From: Salinibacterium sp. G-O1
GTDB taxonomy: Bacteria > Actinomycetota > Actinomycetes > Actinomycetales > Microbacteriaceae
Length of the DNA stretch: 64,000 bases
Assembly (NCBI RefSeq): GCF_030063305.1
Contig: NZ_JASISV010000001.1
Location: 372,001 to 436,000 of the forward strand
Direction of reading: 5' to 3'
Shown here: positions 16,273 to 24,057 of the stretch, one piece after another
How the letters are laid out: every line of letters starts with the position of its first letter
Numbering within the stretch: the first letter of the stretch is position 1
The notes under the pieces: model-generated
What the model saw: the letters and a program-made list of their open reading frames with translations, nothing else
Told to the model about the DNA's origin: nothing
Databases searched by the model: none
Translations under genes and position numbers: made by a program

Positions 16273-16860
16273 ATGAGCACATCGCTGCGGATCCAGACTG
16301 AGCTGAATCAGATCGCACCGCGCCTGCGCGCCGCGAGGCAGAAGAAAGACATGACGCTCGAGGAGTTGGCCGAAGTGACAGGAATTTCCAAGAGCACCCT
16401 GTCGCGGCTCGAGTCTGGGCAACGAAAGCCCAGCCTTGAGTTGCTGCTGCCCGTGGTGGCGGCGCTTTCGGTGCCGCTGGACGATATCGTGACGTCGCCG
16501 CGGATCGCCGACCCTCGCGTTCCGCAGAAGTCCACACGGTCGGATGGCCGCATCCTGACGCCCTTGTCGCAGCATCCGGGCGAACCGCAGGCCTTCAAAG
16601 TAACCATCCCCGCAACGGATCGGGAACCGGTCCTCCGAACCCACGGCGGCTACGAATGGATCTACGTTCTCGCGGGGCGTCTCAGGCTCGTCCTTGGCGA
16701 GCATGACATTGTCATGGGCGCGGGTGAGGCGGCTGAATTCGACACCAAAAATCCACATTGGTTCGGCGCGGCTGGCAACGGTCCGGTCGAGATCTTGAGC
16801 ATGTTCGGCAAGCAGGGCGAGCGGATCCATCTCCGAGCCAAATCCACCTCACGTTCTTGA
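16273..16860 (+). CDS. XRE-family regulator with cupin sensor domain
   Basis: 195 residues from the ATG at 16273. An N-terminal XRE helix-turn-helix covers about residues 15-70 (LRAARQKKDMTLEELAEVTG, SKSTLSRLESGQRKPSLELL). A C-terminal cupin (about 105-185) has GGYEWIYVLAGRLRLVLGEH and the second-strand block NPHWFGAAGNGPVEIL. Such proteins usually repress a divergent gene and sense a small molecule through the cupin. It is divergent from the TrxR-like flavoprotein, its likely target. Confidence 0.93.
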   Translation: MSTSLRIQTELNQIAPRLRAARQKKDMTLEELAEVTGISKSTLSRLESGQRKPSLELLLPVVAALSVPLDDIVTSPRIADPRVPQKSTRSDGRILTPLSQHPGEPQAFKVTIPATDREPVLRTHGGYEWIYVLAGRLRLVLGEHDIVMGAGEAAEFDTKNPHWFGAAGNGPVEILSMFGKQGERIHLRAKSTSRS

Positions 16861-16918
16861 GAGGCATGCGACTGGAAGGCGGCGACCAGAACATCTGCGC
16901 GGGAGGCGACGGCGACTG

Positions 16919-17488
16919 CTATGACTTCGTCCACGAGTCGAGGGCTGCTTCTACGCTGGCGATGAGCCGCAGGAAGCTGCGCTCCAGGTCAACGGGCATC
17001 GCGAACCCGCCGCTCGTCTCAAGCGCGACGTAGCCGTGAAGTGCGGCCCGCAGGAACCGGGTCGCATCCACTGCATCGTCGCCCTCCAACCCGTAGCCAG
17101 CCAGCACGCGAAAGACGGTTTCGACCAGAGTCGAAGAGGCAGCGATATCGTCCTCATCGCCATTGACCGGCGCACTCACGGATAGCGGGTACAGCCCGGG
17201 ATGCTCGAGCGCCCACTTCCGATAGGCGATCGAGATCGCGGTGAGGGCCTGGTCACGCGACCTTCCGATCGCCGCGTCCGATAAGGCCGCCGCCAGCCCC
17301 GTCTTGGCGAGCAGCATGGCACCGCGTCGCAGGGCCGGCATGCCGTCGACATGTTTGTAGAGAGAGGGAACGCGAACGCCGAGGCTTTCGGCCACGGCGC
17401 TGAGAGACAGGCCCTCCGCGCCCCGATCATCGATGATGCGGGCGGCTTCCCTGACGACAACGTCGATCGTTAGCCCAGCTCTAGGCAA
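16919..17488 (-). CDS. TetR/AcrR-family regulator (WHG-type C-terminal domain)
   Basis: 189 residues. The N-terminal TetR helix-turn-helix reads VVREAARIIDDRGAEGLSLS, VAESLGVRVPSLYKHVDG. The C-terminal ligand domain (residues 80-185) has the YRKWALEHPGLYPL and FLRAALHGYVALETSGGF pattern of the WHG-type C-terminal family. Its start lies inside the end of the hydrolase gene (8-base overlap), so the regulator is the second gene of a hydrolase-tetR operon. The TTAGCC/GGCTAA operator in front of the hydrolase is its likely site, giving autoregulation. Confidence 0.9.
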   Translation of the reverse strand: MPRAGLTIDVVVREAARIIDDRGAEGLSLSAVAESLGVRVPSLYKHVDGMPALRRGAMLLAKTGLAAALSDAAIGRSRDQALTAISIAYRKWALEHPGLYPLSVSAPVNGDEDDIAASSTLVETVFRVLAGYGLEGDDAVDATRFLRAALHGYVALETSGGFAMPVDLERSFLRLIASVEAALDSWTKS

Positions 17489-18308
17489 GATCGCTCACCT
17501 CCGCCAGGAACGCGGAAATGGCTTCCGCAACGAGTTCGGGCTGTTGCGACTGAGGGTAATGGCCAGCTTCGGGGATCATCACAGTCCGCGCTGTGAGCGC
17601 CTTTGCGATCCAGGCTGCTTCGTCGCGAGGGTTCTTGAAATCCGGGTCTTTCTCGCCCATCACCACCAGCGCTGGAGTGTGCACTCGTCCGAGACTATTC
17701 GCAGCTTGGAGGTGGTCGGTGCGTGTGGTCAGGCTGAACGCGCGCGCGTAGCCGGGCCGGCGCATGCTCGCTGCGACCCTAGCGCGATACTTATCGAAGT
17801 CAGCAGGAAGGCGGCCGGCGTAAAGCTTCGGGAGGTAGGCGTTCCATACGGCCGCGGCCCACGGCCTGGCCATGAGGATGCGGAACGCGACCCGAGTCAT
17901 CACGCTGTCGGATGCAGCTTGCCGAACGAACGGACCGATAAGCACAAGGCCGTTTACCAGGCCGGGATGCTCCGCCGCCACGATTACGGCAGCACCGGCG
18001 GCCATGGAGTTGCCGATGAGGACCGCGGGCCCCAGCTCTTTGAGCAGTGCAGCGAGATCTTCGGCTGTACTCGCGTCCCCGTACTTGGAAAAGGTGACAT
18101 CGCTATCTCCGTGGCCTCGGAGGTCGACGGCGACCACCCGGTACCCGGAAGACACCAGCGCCGGAGTGAGGAACCGATAGGCAGATCGCAGGTCGCCCAT
18201 CCCGGGCACCAGGACCACAAGAGGGCCATCGCCCTCGCTTTGATAGGCGATTCGCCCCTCGGGACGAACGAGGTACTCAGTTTCCGCATTCATGCGTTGG
18301 TTTTCCAT
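17481..18308 (-). CDS. Alpha/beta hydrolase
   Basis: 275 residues from the ATG at 18308. The fold is clear: VVLVPGMGDLRSAY (oxyanion loop), AVDLRGHGDSD, nucleophile elbow IGNSMA (Ser101), VVMGEKDPDF before the acid, and the catalytic His in PEAGHYPQ. The substrate is unknown. The predicted promoter puts transcription start at about the ATG itself, so the message is probably leaderless. It is co-transcribed with the overlapping tetR gene, so it is probably induced by a compound it degrades. Confidence 0.9.
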   Translation of the reverse strand: MENQRMNAETEYLVRPEGRIAYQSEGDGPLVVLVPGMGDLRSAYRFLTPALVSSGYRVVAVDLRGHGDSDVTFSKYGDASTAEDLAALLKELGPAVLIGNSMAAGAAVIVAAEHPGLVNGLVLIGPFVRQAASDSVMTRVAFRILMARPWAAAVWNAYLPKLYAGRLPADFDKYRARVAASMRRPGYARAFSLTTRTDHLQAANSLGRVHTPALVVMGEKDPDFKNPRDEAAWIAKALTARTVMIPEAGHYPQSQQPELVAEAISAFLAEVSDLA

Positions 18309-18309
18309 G

Positions 18310-18343
18310 TGGCTAATGTAGTTAGCCAATGGGCTAAAGTCAA
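18310..18343 (-). promoter_or_regulatory. Promoter with overlapping TTAGCC/GGCTAA operator
   Basis: On the minus strand TTGACT (18343-18338), a 17-base spacer and TACATT (18320-18315) form a promoter. Spacer and -10 overlap two inverted repeats: TGGCTAA-TGTAG-TTAGCCA (18310-18328) and TTAGCC-AATG-GGCTAA (18322-18337), which share the middle half-site. Repression by the TetR protein encoded second in the operon is the natural reading. The predicted start site falls at the hydrolase ATG. Confidence 0.75.
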
Positions 18344-18358
18344 TACCCAAGAATGTCG

Positions 18359-19033
18359 CTATCCGGAAGCCCTCAGGGGCTCGAGAGCGGCCAGGACGAG
18401 GTCGAGGCCGAAGATGAACTCCTCGGCCGGGTCGTAGCCGGCGGCGAAGAGCACCGTGGTGGACTCGTTGAGGTAGGGGAACTTGTCGGGAGGGGTCTGG
18501 GGAAGCCAGACGTTCTCCGCCATGTCCGCGAGCTCATCGGTGGTGTCGAACGGCAGGCTGGCTTCCTGCAGGGCGAAACCGTAGACATAGCTGTCGAGCA
18601 ACCAGTTGGCGTGCGTCGTCATCACGACCGAGAAGCCAGCCTTCCGCAGGCAGGCGGTGACAGCCTCTCGGTGGAGGAGGTTCGCCGGCCCCGGCGATGT
18701 CCGCGACTCCATCAGTCCGATCGCCCACGGGTGGCGTGCCAGAACCTTTCGAGCGGATACCGCCCGCTGTCGCATCGCGGATTGCCAGTCGGTCTCTTCG
18801 GGCGGGAGGTCGATCTCCTGGAACACGACGTCGATCATGGCGTCCAGCAACTCATCCTTGCTCGCCACGTAGTGGTAGAGCGACATCGCGCCCGCGCCGA
18901 GCGCGCCCGCCAGCCGGCGCATGCTCAGCCCGGTGACCCCCTCGCTGTCGGCGAGTCGGACCGCCTCGACTACCACCCGTTGCTTGCTCAGCCCCGCGTC
19001 TGACGCGATCTGGCGTTCTCCCCTTGCAGACAC
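18359..19033 (-). CDS. TetR-family regulator (TetR_C type)
   Basis: 224 residues. The helix-turn-helix is VVVEAVRLADSEGVTGLSMR, LAGALGAGAMSLYHYVASKDE. The rest matches the classical TetR C-terminal ligand and dimer domain (residues 85-215; RHPWAIGLMESR, NWLLDSYVYGFALQE). It is divergent from the DUF6326 gene. Three copies of a GTACAGCGTAC palindrome lie between them over the DUF6326 promoter, so this regulator probably represses DUF6326 and perhaps itself. Confidence 0.93.
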   Translation of the reverse strand: MSARGERQIASDAGLSKQRVVVEAVRLADSEGVTGLSMRRLAGALGAGAMSLYHYVASKDELLDAMIDVVFQEIDLPPEETDWQSAMRQRAVSARKVLARHPWAIGLMESRTSPGPANLLHREAVTACLRKAGFSVVMTTHANWLLDSYVYGFALQEASLPFDTTDELADMAENVWLPQTPPDKFPYLNESTTVLFAAGYDPAEEFIFGLDLVLAALEPLRASG

Positions 19034-19060
19034 GGATTTCCTCGCTCTCTCAATACACGC

Positions 19061-19114
19061 TTGACAATCGTACAGCGTACGAGCATAGTACAGCGTACGA
19101 CGTACAGCGTACGA
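19061..19114 (+). promoter_or_regulatory. TetR operator array over DUF6326 promoter
   Basis: TTGACA (19061-19066), 17 bases, CATAGT (19084-19089) form a plus-strand promoter. GTACAGCGTACGA occurs three times in direct orientation (19070-19082, 19088-19100, 19102-19114); each contains GTAC-AGC-GTAC, and the first extends to TCGTAC-AGC-GTACGA. Copies overlap the spacer, the -10 and the start region, the expected layout for tight TetR repression. Confidence 0.85.
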
Positions 19115-19167
19115 ACACCCGCCGCCATTCCGGCGGCGGATAGTTACACGAGAAAAAGGAAGAACTG

Positions 19168-19653
19168 ATGGCCATCCGAACGAGAACCCTGAACCTGCTC
19201 GACAACCCGCCGATCCCCGTGCAGGCCAAGCTCGCGGCGGCCTGGACCAGCCTCATGTTCCTCGTCATCTACATCGACTACTTCCACCTCTACCAAGCCG
19301 GTGAAATCGACAAAATCCGGGGCGGCAACATCTTTGCATTCGAGATCAGCGCCACCTTGATGTCCGTTTTCTTCGTGATCATCGCGATCCCGGCCCTGAT
19401 GGTGATGCTCTCCATCGCGATGCCCGCCCGCGTGAACCGTGCCACGAACCTCGTCGTGGCATCGCTGTACATCCCTGTCATGGTCTTCAACGTGGCAGGG
19501 TCGTCGCCGGATTGGGCCCTCTACTACGGCCTCACCATCGGAGTCGAGGTGCTGATCCTGGCCTTCATCCTGCGCTCCGCCTGGACATGGCCGCGAACCC
19601 CCGCGATTCCAGCCGGACCCGCGACGACCGATCGTCGCCAGGTATCCGTGTAG
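19168..19653 (+). CDS. DUF6326-like membrane protein
   Basis: 161 residues with four hydrophobic helices and a polar Pro-rich tail. The N-terminus (LDNPPIPVQAKLAAAWTSLM, then MFLVIYIDYFHLY) and GRAGEI-like loop following helix 1 (QAGEIDKIRGG) match the DUF6326 group as I recall it; function unknown. AAGGAAG lies six bases before the ATG. It is controlled by the operator array upstream and the divergent TetR. Such TetR-regulated small four-helix proteins are often induced by lipophilic compounds, but that is inference. Confidence 0.85.
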   Translation: MAIRTRTLNLLDNPPIPVQAKLAAAWTSLMFLVIYIDYFHLYQAGEIDKIRGGNIFAFEISATLMSVFFVIIAIPALMVMLSIAMPARVNRATNLVVASLYIPVMVFNVAGSSPDWALYYGLTIGVEVLILAFILRSAWTWPRTPAIPAGPATTDRRQVSV

Positions 19654-19664
19654 GTGTGCGTCAG

Positions 19665-20372
19665 CTAGTAGCTCTCGAGCACCGTCGTAACGGCCCACAC
19701 AACATTCGCGGCGATGAGTGCGCTGAAGAGCAGGAGCCAGAACGCTGACGGGATGCCGGTGCGCCTGAACAGCAGGTAGGCATCTGACGTACCCAGCTTG
19801 TCGCGACGGCGAGTGTGTACGCCGATCACGGTGGCGAGCCCGCGCACGCTACCCACGAGAAGGGCGATCGCGAGCACGAGCAACACGTAGCTCTGTTGCG
19901 TGGGCGTCGCCCAGAGCCAGAGCGCGGCGCTCGCGGCGGCGGACACGGCGACCACGAGGAATCCGAAGAGGTTTCTGATCACCAGCAGTGTGAGAATCAG
20001 GATGATGCCACCGACGAAGAGGGCGAGTGCCGTGTAGCCCTGCGTGACGCACCACAACTGCACGGCTCCGACGATGGCGGGCGCCGGGTATCCGAGCGAT
20101 CCGCTGATCGCGGCGCCAAGCTTGCCGCGGCCGCTACTGACTGCTTCACCCGAATGGTTCATGCGGATCTTCATGCCGTGCACAAAGCGTCCGGTCAGAA
20201 TCGCCCCGATCGCGTGCCCGAGTTCGTGCACGAGGGTCGTGAAGAGCCCGAACCATTTCCAGATCGGCTGCGGGATGCTGAGCGCGGCCGCAACGGCAAC
20301 GAGCACGATCAGCAGCGTGGGGGAGATCTCGACGGGTGGCGTGCGGGCCAGAGAGTCGAGGAAGTCGTCCAT
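19665..20372 (-). CDS. M50-type membrane metallopeptidase
   Basis: 235 residues from the ATG at 20372, which gives MDDFLDSLART; the frame extends further upstream without a family-like sequence. It has five to six transmembrane helices. The zinc motif HELGH lies in LFTTLVHELGHAIGAILTG (about residues 45-63). The second M50 motif appears reduced: GYPAPAIVGAV in place of a clear NxxPxxxLDG. This matches the M50B-like subgroup whose substrates are unknown. It is convergent with the DUF6326 gene and divergent from the Gfo/Idh gene. Confidence 0.88.
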   Translation of the reverse strand: MDDFLDSLARTPPVEISPTLLIVLVAVAAALSIPQPIWKWFGLFTTLVHELGHAIGAILTGRFVHGMKIRMNHSGEAVSSGRGKLGAAISGSLGYPAPAIVGAVQLWCVTQGYTALALFVGGIILILTLLVIRNLFGFLVVAVSAAASAALWLWATPTQQSYVLLVLAIALLVGSVRGLATVIGVHTRRRDKLGTSDAYLLFRRTGIPSAFWLLLFSALIAANVVWAVTTVLESY

Positions 20373-20540
20373 GGGCGAATTCTTGCACCTCGCCGCGCGA
20401 GATTTCTCCGGGGCGGTCCGCTCCCGCGGTCGCAGCCCCATGTTCCACGGACTCAGGGTTTTCGCCCAGACTGGAGGAACGTCTCAGTCGACGAGTGCCT
20501 CCGATGCGCGGTCGCACGACCAGGAGTGGAAGGTGTGCCC

Positions 20541-21617
20541 ATGGCCCAGCCCGTGACGTTTGCGATTGTCGGAACGGGATGGCGTTCCGAGTTCTTCCTC
20601 AGGCTTGCCCAGGCGGCCCCGGAGCGGCTCCAAGTGTCGGCCGTCGTCGCGCGATCGGATGCCGCGGCAGAGCGCATAACGCGAACCTGGGGTGTCACGA
20701 CAGTCCGCACGATCGACGATGCCCTGGCCCTCGCGCCCGAGTTCGTGATCGCGTCAGTGTCATGGGCATCGATGCCCGCGGTGGTGACCGAGTTGGTCGA
20801 GAAGGGCGCGCGCGTGCTGGCGGAAACCCCGCCGGCCCCCACGCTGGAAGGGCTCCGAGAGCTGTGGGTGGCGGTCGGGTCATCTGGTCTCGTTCAGGTC
20901 GCCGAGCAGTACATGCTGATGCCGGGCCACGCGGCGCGCCTCGCCGCTGTGCAGTCGGGCGCGATCGGCACGCCGACGAGCGTGGAGGTCGCGTCCACCC
21001 ACCTGTACCACGCGACATCCATGATGCGATCATTCCTCGACGCTGGGTTCGCTGAGACCGTCGTCTGCGCACGAAAGTTCACCGCCCCGCTCGCCGACCC
21101 GCTCACCCCCGCCGGATGGGTGACCGACCCGGCGCCCGTGCCGCGCACCACCACGATCGCCACCCTCGACTTCGGCGACGGGCGGATGGGGCTCTACAAC
21201 TTCGTCGACAACCAGTGGTGGAACCCGCTTATCGCTCGACGTATTGTGATCCGCGGCTCGCTCGGCGAGATCGTGGATGACACGGTGACCCGTCTCACGG
21301 GCGAGGGCGTCGTGGTCTCGCCCATCTCGTTCCGACGCTCCGGCGTGGATATGAACCTGGAGGGAAACGAGGTCGTCTCGGCGTCGTTCGAGGGTCGGCT
21401 CGTCTATCGGAACCAGTGGATCGGCTCCCGGCTCTCCGAAGACGACATCGCCGTGGCATCCTTCCTCGACAGGATGGGCAGCTGGGCACGTTCGGAAGGT
21501 CCCGAGCCGTACCCCCTCGCCGACGCCTGCCAGGATCACGCCCTCGGGCTGGCGATCGAGGAATCCGCCGCCTCCAACGCCGATGTGCGCGTGGTGCGAG
21601 AGCCGTGGGCGCGGTAG
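20541..21617 (+). CDS. Gfo/Idh/MocA family oxidoreductase
   Basis: 358 residues from the ATG at 20541, with GGAAGG eight bases upstream. The N-terminal Rossmann fold starts FAIVGTGWRSEFFLRLA; the E-x-P motif region reads VLAETPPAPTLEGL; the C-terminal alpha/beta domain (about 130-340) ends in GLAIEESAASNADVRV. These enzymes are NAD(P)-dependent sugar or polyol dehydrogenases. The usual EKP is here ETP, so the catalytic Lys is replaced, which may mean altered activity. It stands alone between an M50 protease and the SRPBCC gene, so context gives no substrate. Confidence 0.85.
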   Translation: MAQPVTFAIVGTGWRSEFFLRLAQAAPERLQVSAVVARSDAAAERITRTWGVTTVRTIDDALALAPEFVIASVSWASMPAVVTELVEKGARVLAETPPAPTLEGLRELWVAVGSSGLVQVAEQYMLMPGHAARLAAVQSGAIGTPTSVEVASTHLYHATSMMRSFLDAGFAETVVCARKFTAPLADPLTPAGWVTDPAPVPRTTTIATLDFGDGRMGLYNFVDNQWWNPLIARRIVIRGSLGEIVDDTVTRLTGEGVVVSPISFRRSGVDMNLEGNEVVSASFEGRLVYRNQWIGSRLSEDDIAVASFLDRMGSWARSEGPEPYPLADACQDHALGLAIEESAASNADVRVVREPWAR

Positions 21618-21739
21618 CCGACATCCATCCAATCAGGCCGACCTGGACCGGCCGGTGTAGGCAACCATATGCCTGAATTCGCGGTCGGCTATCCCGGTTG
21701 CGGTCCATGCATGAACGCCCGTCCGCTCGCGCTAGCCAG

Positions 21740-22720
21740 CTAAGCCGTGACCGACTCGAGGATATTTTCGAGGCGGACGTAGCTCGTTTCCATGCCGTCG
21801 GTCATGCCGGTTGCCAGCACCGCGTCACGCTGCTCGGCGTCCGCGTAGGTGATGACGAGTGACAGCAGCGTGCCTCCCGCGACCGGCGTGAGTGTGAGCT
21901 CGTTGCGGGTAGCAGGGAAGTCCATGCCGATCATGGCTTCTGTCGTCACCGCGCGATACGGCGGCTCAGACTCGAGCAGCTCCCCGGTGAATCCGAAGCC
22001 CTCGCCGCCGTCTTCCGGAGCCCACATGTAGCGGTAGCTCTCGCCGACCGCGGTGGCGATTTCGCAGACCGGCATTGTCCAGCCGTCGGGCCCGAGCAGC
22101 CACTGTTTCATGAGCTCGGCATCGTTGTGCGCGTGCCAGACCTGATCGATTGAGCCACGGATGACGCGTGTAACACGCACCTGCGTGTCGCTGAGGATCT
22201 GCGCCTCCGTTGCTCGGTCGGCGGCGAAGGCGGCGAGGTCGACGAGCACATCGTCGATCTGCGCCATGGCCTGACTCGTGCCCTCGAGCATCCCCATTTC
22301 GAGCAGCTGGTCGAGCTGTTCGGCGGTATCGAAACTGGAGACGGTTGTCAGGCGAGAGCCGCTGTCGGTCGCCTCAAACGCAAAAGTCGCGCGACTTGAT
22401 GGCAACTGGGTGTTGGGCTCGCCTGTCTCATCCGCGAACCAGTCGATGATGTCGAAGGATGTGCCTGCGTCAACGTGGGTCCATTCCCAGCAGCCGTAGT
22501 GCTCGTCGCCGGTCGGACCGGTCATTCGGTAGACGCTGCGGCCGCCGACGGCGGCGTCGTGGCGGAGGAAGGTCGCGGGGTAGGTGGGTGGGCCCCAGAA
22601 TCGCTCGACCTGGCGGGGGTCGATATAGGCATCCCAGAGCCGACTGACCGGCGCCGCGAAATCGGCGACGATCGTGATGGAGAGCTTGTCGAGGTCTTTC
22701 TCAACGGAAGTGACGGGCAT
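21740..22720 (-). CDS. SRPBCC family protein, two AHSA1 domains
   Basis: 326 residues with two tandem AHSA1/SRPBCC domains (about 10-165 and 175-322). Each shows the start pattern of an acidic residue, a Trp and an aligned (V/I)W block: APVSRLWDAYIDPRQVERFW and GSIDQVWHAHNDAELMKQWL. SRPBCC domains form a deep hydrophobic ligand pocket. The start is 11 bases after the ArsR stop, so the two form the well-known ArsR-SRPBCC operon. The likely role is binding or processing a lipophilic ligand; none is identified. Confidence 0.92.
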   Translation of the reverse strand: MPVTSVEKDLDKLSITIVADFAAPVSRLWDAYIDPRQVERFWGPPTYPATFLRHDAAVGGRSVYRMTGPTGDEHYGCWEWTHVDAGTSFDIIDWFADETGEPNTQLPSSRATFAFEATDSGSRLTTVSSFDTAEQLDQLLEMGMLEGTSQAMAQIDDVLVDLAAFAADRATEAQILSDTQVRVTRVIRGSIDQVWHAHNDAELMKQWLLGPDGWTMPVCEIATAVGESYRYMWAPEDGGEGFGFTGELLESEPPYRAVTTEAMIGMDFPATRNELTLTPVAGGTLLSLVITYADAEQRDAVLATGMTDGMETSYVRLENILESVTA

Positions 22721-22731
22721 GATCGGCCTTT

Positions 22732-23070
22732 CTAGGTGGGTTCTTCTTCGAGTAGGGCGTCAAGGCGCTCGATCCTCGAGCGCCAAATGTGTTCGAACTG
22801 GTCGAGCAGGCGCTGCGCCTGGTGGATGCGGTCGGGATTGCCCCGCACCATCCGTTCACGACCGCGTGGTTCCTTGGTCACGAGCCTCGCCTCCTCCAGC
22901 ACAGCGACGTGCTTCTGAACTGCAGCGAATGACATGGCGTACGCAGCTGCGAGCTGAGACACCGAAACTTCGGTAGCGAGAGTTCGGCGCACGATATCGC
23001 GTCGCGTCGTATCGGCGAGAGCCCGGAAAATCCGGCTCACGTCGTCATCGGAGAGTTCTATTACAACCAT
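22732..23070 (-). CDS. ArsR-family regulator
   Basis: 112 residues from the ATG at 23070. It has the winged helix of the SRPBCC-linked ArsR group: DDVSRIFRALADTTRRDIVR, VSQLAAAYAMSFAAVQKHVA, EARLVTKEPRGRERMV. It lacks the Cys ligands of metal-sensing ArsR proteins, so it probably senses an organic ligand or the state of its SRPBCC partner. A perfect 18-bp palindrome overlaps its start codon, so autoregulation is likely. It heads the arsR-SRPBCC pair. Confidence 0.93.
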   Translation of the reverse strand: MVVIELSDDDVSRIFRALADTTRRDIVRRTLATEVSVSQLAAAYAMSFAAVQKHVAVLEEARLVTKEPRGRERMVRGNPDRIHQAQRLLDQFEHIWRSRIERLDALLEEEPT

Positions 23071-23079
23071 TTGGTTGTA
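23062..23079. promoter_or_regulatory. 18-bp palindromic ArsR operator at the start codon
   Basis: TACAACCA-TT-TGGTTGTA is a perfect inverted repeat. It covers the arsR ATG (23070-23068), so a bound dimer would block transcription of a leaderless or nearly leaderless message. The ArsR protein just downstream is the obvious binder. Confidence 0.75.
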
Positions 23080-23216
23080 CGTTACTCCGGGATCGTCTGG
23101 CGCGCAATGCCGGGAAGAAGATCCGGTTCCGCCGTTGCAGGGCGCAACCAGCCCGTTGCTCGACCTACGCGGCGCCGGAACCGCAATACTCCGTCGAATT
23201 CGCACGACGAACTGCT

Positions 23217-23244
23217 ATATTCGAATATCGCACTTATGTTCGCA
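23217..23244. promoter_or_regulatory. Palindromic region upstream of pcaIJF
   Basis: ATATTCGAATAT (23217-23228) is a perfect 12-bp palindrome, followed by ACTTATGTTCGCA (23232-23244). The same 13-mer occurs in reverse at 61931-61943, upstream of the SDR and aminotransferase genes. It lies 49-76 bases before the pcaI start, where an activator or repressor of IclR/PcaR type would bind. Confidence 0.55.
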
Positions 23245-23292
23245 TAGCGACGGTTATTTGCCCGTCCCGCGTCGGAACGAGGGAAGGCTCCG

Positions 23293-24057
23293 GTGATCAA
23301 CAAGGTCGTATCGTCCGTCGAAGAGGCCGTCGCCGGAGTTGTGGATGGTGCCACGGTGATGGTCGGCGGCTTCGGTCGTGCGGGTCAACCACTTGAGTTG
23401 ATCGATGCCTTGATCGCACAGGGCGCCACGGACCTCACCATCATCAGCAACAACGCCGGGAACGGAGACGTTGGTCTTGCCGCCCTTCTCGCGGCACGGC
23501 GGGTACGCAAGATCGTGTGCTCATTCCCGCGGCAACCGGATTCCTGGGTCTTCGACGGCCTGTACCGCGAGGGCGCGATCGAGCTTGAACTAGTTCCGCA
23601 AGGCAACCTGGCCGAACGCATTCGCGCGGCAGGAACGGGCATCGGTGCCTTTTTCTCCCCGACCGGTGTGGGCACCCAACTTGCCGAGGGCAAAGAGACT
23701 CGTGAAATAGACGGCCGCGTGTATTCGCTCGAATATCCCATCAGAGCCGACTTCGCGCTGATCAGTGCCTGGAAGGCGGACCGTTGGGGCAATCTCGTCT
23801 ATCGAAAAACGGCGCGCAACTTCGGCCCAATTATGGCCGCGGCCGCGACCACAACTGTTGTGCAGGTCGATGAAATCGTGTCGTTGGGATCGATCGATCC
23901 AGAGAATGTCGCCACGCCCAGCATCTTCGTGCAACGCGTTGCCGTGGTGGGCGAGCGTGAATGGCTGAAGGATGATGTCTTCGTCGGGGGAGTCGACCTC
24001 GAAGGTCGGCCGCTCGAGGCATCGGCTGGCACAGATTCAGCAGGAGGCTCCCGGTGA
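23293..24057 (+). CDS. pcaI: 3-oxoadipate CoA-transferase subunit A
   Basis: 254 residues from a GTG start with GGGAAGG upstream. The sequence closely follows the PcaI pattern: MVGGFGRAGQPLELIDALI, TIISNNAGNGDVGLAALL, VCSFPRQPDSWVFD, GNLAERIRAAGTGIGAFFSP, GKETREIDGR, RKTARNFGPIMAAAA. With PcaJ it moves CoA from succinyl-CoA to 3-oxoadipate in the beta-ketoadipate pathway for aromatic acids. Its stop overlaps the pcaJ start by four bases (GTGA). An acetoacetate transferase (ScoA) is the alternative; the thiolase next door favours pca. Confidence 0.9.
   Translation: MINKVVSSVEEAVAGVVDGATVMVGGFGRAGQPLELIDALIAQGATDLTIISNNAGNGDVGLAALLAARRVRKIVCSFPRQPDSWVFDGLYREGAIELELVPQGNLAERIRAAGTGIGAFFSPTGVGTQLAEGKETREIDGRVYSLEYPIRADFALISAWKADRWGNLVYRKTARNFGPIMAAAATTTVVQVDEIVSLGSIDPENVATPSIFVQRVAVVGEREWLKDDVFVGGVDLEGRPLEASAGTDSAGGSR

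Noticed and set aside
16196-16537. N-terminal extension of the TrxR-like protein
   Set aside because: The extension is antisense to the XRE gene and lacks family sequence. The FAD motif lies 13 residues after the GTG at 16195.
19815-20540. A long plus-strand extension upstream of the Gfo/Idh gene
   Set aside because: The family-like sequence starts at the ATG at 20541 with a good ribosome site. The upstream part is antisense to the M50 protease gene and rich in Arg, Gly and His, typical of a shadow frame.
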